Shown: in pieces, positions 59,701-64,000 of the stretch
Position numbering within the stretch: the first letter of the stretch is position 1
Layout: every line of letters starts with the position of its first letter
Assembly (NCBI GenBank): GCA_947568835.1
Contig: OX387604.1
Span: 24,457,076-24,521,075, forward strand
Length of the DNA: 64,000 bases
From: Protonemura montana
Lineage: Eukaryota > Arthropoda > Insecta > Plecoptera > Nemouridae
Reading direction: 5' to 3'
Program-made: the position numbers and the translations under genes
Notes under the pieces: model-generated
What the model was told of the DNA's origin: nothing
Databases searched by the model: none
The model's input: only the letters and a program-made list of their open reading frames with translations

Positions 59701-62681
59701 CTGTACTAACTTTCATCCCTCCAACCTCTCTTCCGAACAGAACTGGTCATGTGTATGATGGTCACCCATCCAATAACTAGCGCAGTGTTGCTTTACTTCG
59801 GTGATTACAAACCGTTCGATCGTTTTTCTTTTTTAGGTATCGACACATTGAATAGATTGAAACATAGATAAGAAGGATGGGGGGGGGGGGGGATATACTT
59901 CTTGGAGAGCAGCCCTCCTTGAGTGACTGACAAGTCCAGCGAAATTACCAGAGCAAGGAAAAGAGAGGAGAGAGAGAGGGGAGCGAGAAAGAATGATGAT
60001 AACAAACGCAAATCAATTATACTGAAAACAAAAGTATATTACTTTGTTTTGAAATACCCTGAAGTCTTACCCTAAAGTAACCTCTAGTTATTTTCTTACC
60101 GCATCTTACTCTGTAAATGTGTTAGAAGTGGAGCAGCTTGGAAATATCTCGTAAAAATAATAAATAATACGATAAACAGAAATCACAATGGGCATGTGGT
60201 ACAGTATCAGATGTGGCAGTATCAGAGTGCACTGCGTACATGATCTGCACTAGAGTGATTGCGCAGTAAATCCATTGCGACTCATTAGCGACTCGGTAGT
60301 GACTGGAAGTTATTTGCATGTGAGGTATATAATATGTTTATCATTATGCCAACTATAGTAAAACTAAGTCGAATGTTTCCCCTACTAGCTGAGCCAAAAG
60401 AACACGAAGCGTTATCTGATTTGACGCCAGTATTTCACCAACCAATAAATTCTGCGATGAAATCCGATAGAAGCCATACTGATATTACTAATCCAATAAA
60501 CAAACAACATTTCATAAAGTTAGTACTTATACGTACGTCATTGAAGGCAGTTTGGACAAATGGTATTCCGTTGCACTGTAGGATTTGGTCTCCTTGCCGG
60601 AGCCCAGCTTGACGTGCCACTCCTCTCTCCTTGGTGTACTGGACAAAAATACCCGGTTTCCAATCCGGGCCTTTACAGATCCTAAGGAATATCGATGATT
60701 AAGGAAGTGTTTTTTCTCATAATGTATGCGGTTGCATGGCTGCCGAGATAACTCATTTTGCGTGACCATTTCGATCTCTTTCGCGCAAGATTGTTTCCTC
60801 ATCTCTAACGTCCAATGCGAACTGCAGTACCGACGTGGTACCGACGTGGTACGAACTTTTCCAATGATTTGCAATTATTTACGTTAAATGGTTGGATGAT
60901 CCATACGCGTCACGCCATTACAAGTGAATTTCTATCACAAATATCACCCTAATATCGCTAATTGAACAAAGTACTGGCATCTTACATTTACAGAGAATTT
61001 CTCAGATTTGTCTAAGCAGGTCATGCGACATTGACATGCATGTAAGAAGAAGCAATTTTTGTCCTAGTTATTTTTTATATGTGCGGTTGGGGCATGGACC
61101 CCAATGCCCACCACCCTCGATAAAGCAAAGCAATAATTATGAAGTTTGTCTCACTGAATTGTAGTCTGTACTAACACGTTTATAAGCTAAACAGCAATGA
61201 GATTCTTTACATTGTTCCCCATTATGATAATGATGCTTTTTTACACCAGCGAATAACAAACTTTTCCGCGACCCGAATGCGTTTTACTGTTTTACATCCT
61301 TAAACCATCAATTAAGTTTCCCATGAACTTTGTAAATGCATCTACACATACACACACACACTCAAATGAGCATAGCTTTTTTTTGCCATTTCTATTTGTA
61401 AAGATCCAACTATTTTACCCGCATCCTAATTTGGTTTTTGGTCCAACTTCTATCAGTATTCGAACTTGTTGATTTGCAGTTGGTGGACTTGGTTCTTCAA
61501 TCATACACCACGTGAGTAAATCGTTACGTTTACTGGAAAATGACACAACCGAAGAAACAATCAATTAATTAATTAATTATTACATATCTTAGTGAATAGC
61601 AACAGACAATAAAACGCTAAAAATAAAAATACGTACTCTTTCACAGGAACCATACCGACACCTGGAAATCAGAACAGGTGATTAAATTGGCGCTTGTAAT
61701 TCGCAAATAACTGGAGCGTATCTTGGCGACTGCAATTTGTGGTGTAGGTACTCACTTCGAACTTTCATATTTAAGTGATCAAGAGTTTGAATAAGTTGTA
61801 ACACCTCCTTGTGTACAGCATTATGTACAGGGCACCCATTTATTCTAATTACTTGGTCGCCCACCTAGAAGAAAAATTCAGTGGTTAAGCCCAAATAAAA
61901 TTCAGCGTAGAAGTTGACGGATTATTTTTGCCATCATACATATAAATGGTAACAACAACTGCACAGGCCAGTTAAATGACACCAGTGCATGTTTTCTCAT
62001 CATTTCCTATTCAGCAAAAGGGAAATTTCTCACGGACATTTTAATATATAACATGAACACAATCAAAGTACTAAGATTCTTGTTCCGATTCAGATTAACG
62101 TTATCAAATATCAACTCCAGTTATCATGTTATCTAACATCACTATGTAGTACCACAGTGAAATTTCCAAAAGTAACATCACTTGTCGTCGTGTAGTTGAG
62201 GTACTAGTCAAAGTAAGTAATGCTTTTTTTGTGTTTATATTTGTCATAATTTTAAGAAAGTGAAGTTCCTGCAACCATAGTAGTGGCAATAAGCTATGCA
62301 GTGAAATATAAATATTTACCCGAAGTCCTTGTTGATGAGCATCTGATCCTATCTCAACAGCGGAAATGAAAAATCCAGTTCGATGTTCTCTTCCTCCTCT
62401 CAAGGAAAATCCAAATGTTCCCATACATCCTCTACCCGTTCTTATGAGGCGAACAGTTCTCATCGAATGTCTGTCCATTGCACCCAGACACGCGCTGCTC
62501 GCTTTAGAAGAAGCCCCGCAGTATTCGTAATCCATCACTTTCAAATAGATTGTTGGCTGGTGATGATGGGGTTACCAACTATACCATTCACTAAAACGTA
62601 CACACGCTCACGCACCACCTGGCATTTATATTTCTCGCACAGACTGTACAGGCGAATTAGCCCAATACCGGATGCTTCAAG
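56748..62681 (-). CDS. Harmonin/USH1C-like scaffold with two PDZ domains (5' end outside)
   Basis: Eleven exons on the minus strand: 62681-62619, 62556-62320, 61864-61756, 61661-61637, 61532-61419, 60681-60537, 59124-58916, 58598-58469, 58172-57825, 57687-57133, 56963-56748. They give 716 residues; the joins are GT-AG and in frame. PDZ 1 has GFSLRGGREHRTGFFISAV and GDQVIRINGCPV. PDZ 2 has KTKLGCGICKGPDWKPGIF and GDQILQCNGIPF. The linker SVGMVPVKDK..LLTW matches the one between PDZ1 and PDZ2 of harmonin. The rest is low-complexity, with a proline run (SAPPPPPPPP) and no third PDZ. Harmonin proteins organise cadherin complexes at microvilli and stereocilia. A harmonin N-terminal helical domain is expected upstream but was not found. 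A poly(A) signal (minus AATAAA) lies at 56405-56410. A 5S-derived SINE sits in an intron. Whirlin or PDZD7 are less likely alternatives. Confidence 0.85.
59410..59815 (-). repeat. 5S rRNA-derived SINE, copy 3, in an intron of the harmonin-like gene
   Basis: On the minus strand the copy starts with a 5S-like head (CACCGAAGTAAAGCAACACT, then GGATGGGTGACC). It has the shared body (GGAGGGATGAAAGTTAGTA and CCTTTTCGAAAAGGACGTT-like segment) and ends in (ATCA)n near 59410. It has the same orientation as the host gene. A 14-base G tract lies 64 bases from its head. Confidence 0.85.
61637..61661 (-). CDS. 25-nt micro-exon of the harmonin-like gene
   Basis: The exon encodes the linker residues SVGMVPVKD together with its neighbours. 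The acceptor is TTTCCAG and the donor GTACGT. Without it the reading frame between PDZ1 and PDZ2 breaks, so it must be included or the product is truncated after PDZ1. Confidence 0.8.
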
Positions 62682-64000
62682 CTGAATAGGTAAAACTACA
62701 CTTGTTTTGAAACAATATGTATGGTGTCGTTCATTGCCATAATATTATCGTTTCAATATTAAATAATCGTCACATTCTTCCCTTGATCGAACACTTGCAC
62801 GCTTTTTATCAAAGTGATATCATAGTTTAATGCTTTTTAGAATGAAAACACCGAAACTCAAATAATGACACTTTACATAAATAAAACGTAAATATTTCCC
62901 AGGGCGGCGTAATTATTGACACAACTTTACGAATCCGATGGGGGCGATAAGAATAGCTGGAAGTAATCACAAGATATGTGGAAATAAACAATTCTGTGTC
63001 GATGGCCGATGGTGGTACTTTGTTGACAAGCAAGAGGTACTGACTGAGGCTCGTCTCTCGGTTGGGCTGCAAAGTTCCACTGTGAAAGTAGACTACGATC
63101 ACTTCTCGTCAAGCATAATGAGTTTGCCTCACCGTGGGTTAGGGGGCGAGGGGACTTAAGGCCAGGGGAACAGTGCTTCCATACTTTGTTATAATATCAT
63201 TATTTTCTAATCCTTTTTGCATCTAAAGATAGTATTATGTAATTGATCAGTGAACACAACTTTCGAACTGGCTTTCAACAGCCTAGGAAGTTACAAGCAT
63301 CGGCAAGGTCCAACGGACTGAATGCACTTTGATTCAGGTATTGATCATTAATCCGTTAAATCAAACTCAACCAAAGGCGGAAGAACGTTATGGCAAATAA
63401 AAACCAATTAACAATCTCTCTCACGATTAGTGAGCAATTACTTCAACCAACGAACACAGGCGGAGCATGGTAAAAAGTGTTTACTTCTTGTTTGTTTTCA
63501 TGCACATAGAGATAAAAAATTGCAAACAAATAAACATTTCTTTCTTCTACAATCATTGGAATGCTGAGATTGGTTGGAATGAAAAGTATTCAAATATTTA
63601 GGATAATTTTTTTATTGAATCACTATAGGATAAATGATGGCTTCAATGCCCTTGGATGAGGAATCAATTGAGTATTTTGTTTTGGGTCTTTGATGCCTCA
63701 CTTATTGTTGCACTTTTGTATCATTTTATATGGATTGCATCCTTAATTTATTATAAAGCAGAATCCTGCATTCTATACATTCAATAATGGTGCTGGTCCA
63801 CAAACTATTTGGCACAATACCATGGCTTATAGTTATAATATCATTAATTAACATTATTCACATGTCTATTCTTATATCAACTAATCGTCATGGTCAATTC
63901 GTATCGGTACAAAAACAATGAAGGAAAAAAGCTTACGATATGTACAAAAAAATGATAACCGAGTTTTCATCCAGCACTTTTTATAAAGCAAAATTTCACT
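62682..64000. other. 5' part of the harmonin-like gene, exons not resolved
   Basis: The first assigned exon (62681) begins with an acceptor, so the gene continues upstream and probably beyond the window. A minus-strand frame at 62827-63102 (YFHSGTLQPNRETSLSQY) and a plus-strand frame at 62938-63159 overlap each other. Neither has convincing splice edges, and neither is assigned. Confidence 0.4.

Noticed and set aside
62827..63159. Overlapping frames as the harmonin N-terminal domain exon
   Set aside because: The resemblance is weak and splice edges are lacking; left unassigned.
1..64000. CRISPR array, phage, plasmid or bacterial operon
   Set aside because: Split genes, SINEs and a LINE fragment show a eukaryotic nuclear genome; no direct-repeat/spacer array was seen.

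Overview
The window is nuclear DNA from an arthropod, most probably a hexapod. The genes are split by short GT-AG introns, the background is AT-rich, and three genes have close counterparts in insect neural biology: fasciclin-1, neurotactin and a cytosolic glycerol-3-phosphate dehydrogenase with alternative 3' exons. I cannot name the species. There are no bacterial, phage or CRISPR features.

Layout. 1-5.9 kb has no recognisable exon, but holds a 5S-rRNA-derived SINE and a GC-rich patch with a perfect CRE. 6.0-16.1 kb (+) carries ten exons of fasciclin-1 (Fas1), with only the signal-peptide exon missing. 18.5-22.0 kb (-) is an eight-exon gene for a ~799-residue protein, possibly CFAP92/KIAA1257-like. 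22.6-28.7 kb (+) is NAD-dependent glycerol-3-phosphate dehydrogenase (Gpdh1). 30.2-31.1 kb is a truncated non-LTR retrotransposon and 31.3-32.0 kb an unproven small gene. 32.8-34.0 kb (-) encodes an unrecognised basic 216-residue protein that shares a short head-to-head promoter region with Ras suppressor protein 1 (Rsu1, 34.3-39.8 kb, +). 41.1-44.0 kb is a repeat-rich island with many tRNA-like modules. 46.0-52.0 kb (-) is neurotactin (Nrt). 56.7-62.7 kb (-) is the 3' part of a two-PDZ harmonin/USH1C-like gene that continues out of the window.

For the five best-defined genes on exon joins, the exon lengths I derived add up to whole codons: Gpdh1 1065 nt, Rsu1 864, Nrt 2538, the 799-residue gene 2400, and the harmonin-like gene 2151 nt in the window. 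Three products act at the cell surface or at adhesion sites: Fas1 (GPI-anchored adhesion protein), Nrt (membrane-anchored, catalytically dead esterase-like adhesion protein) and Rsu1 (an ILK-PINCH-parvin partner). Nothing shows that they are co-regulated.

The most striking non-genic signal is a series of unrelated inverted-repeat (foldback) elements, four of them inside introns of Gpdh1, Rsu1 and Nrt. Others are a three-copy 5S-derived SINE family with one dimeric head, a nested 183-bp/76-bp tandem array starting four bases after a Fas1 splice donor, and an apparent one-base frame disruption at the conserved C-terminus of Gpdh1. I found no convincing new multi-gene system.
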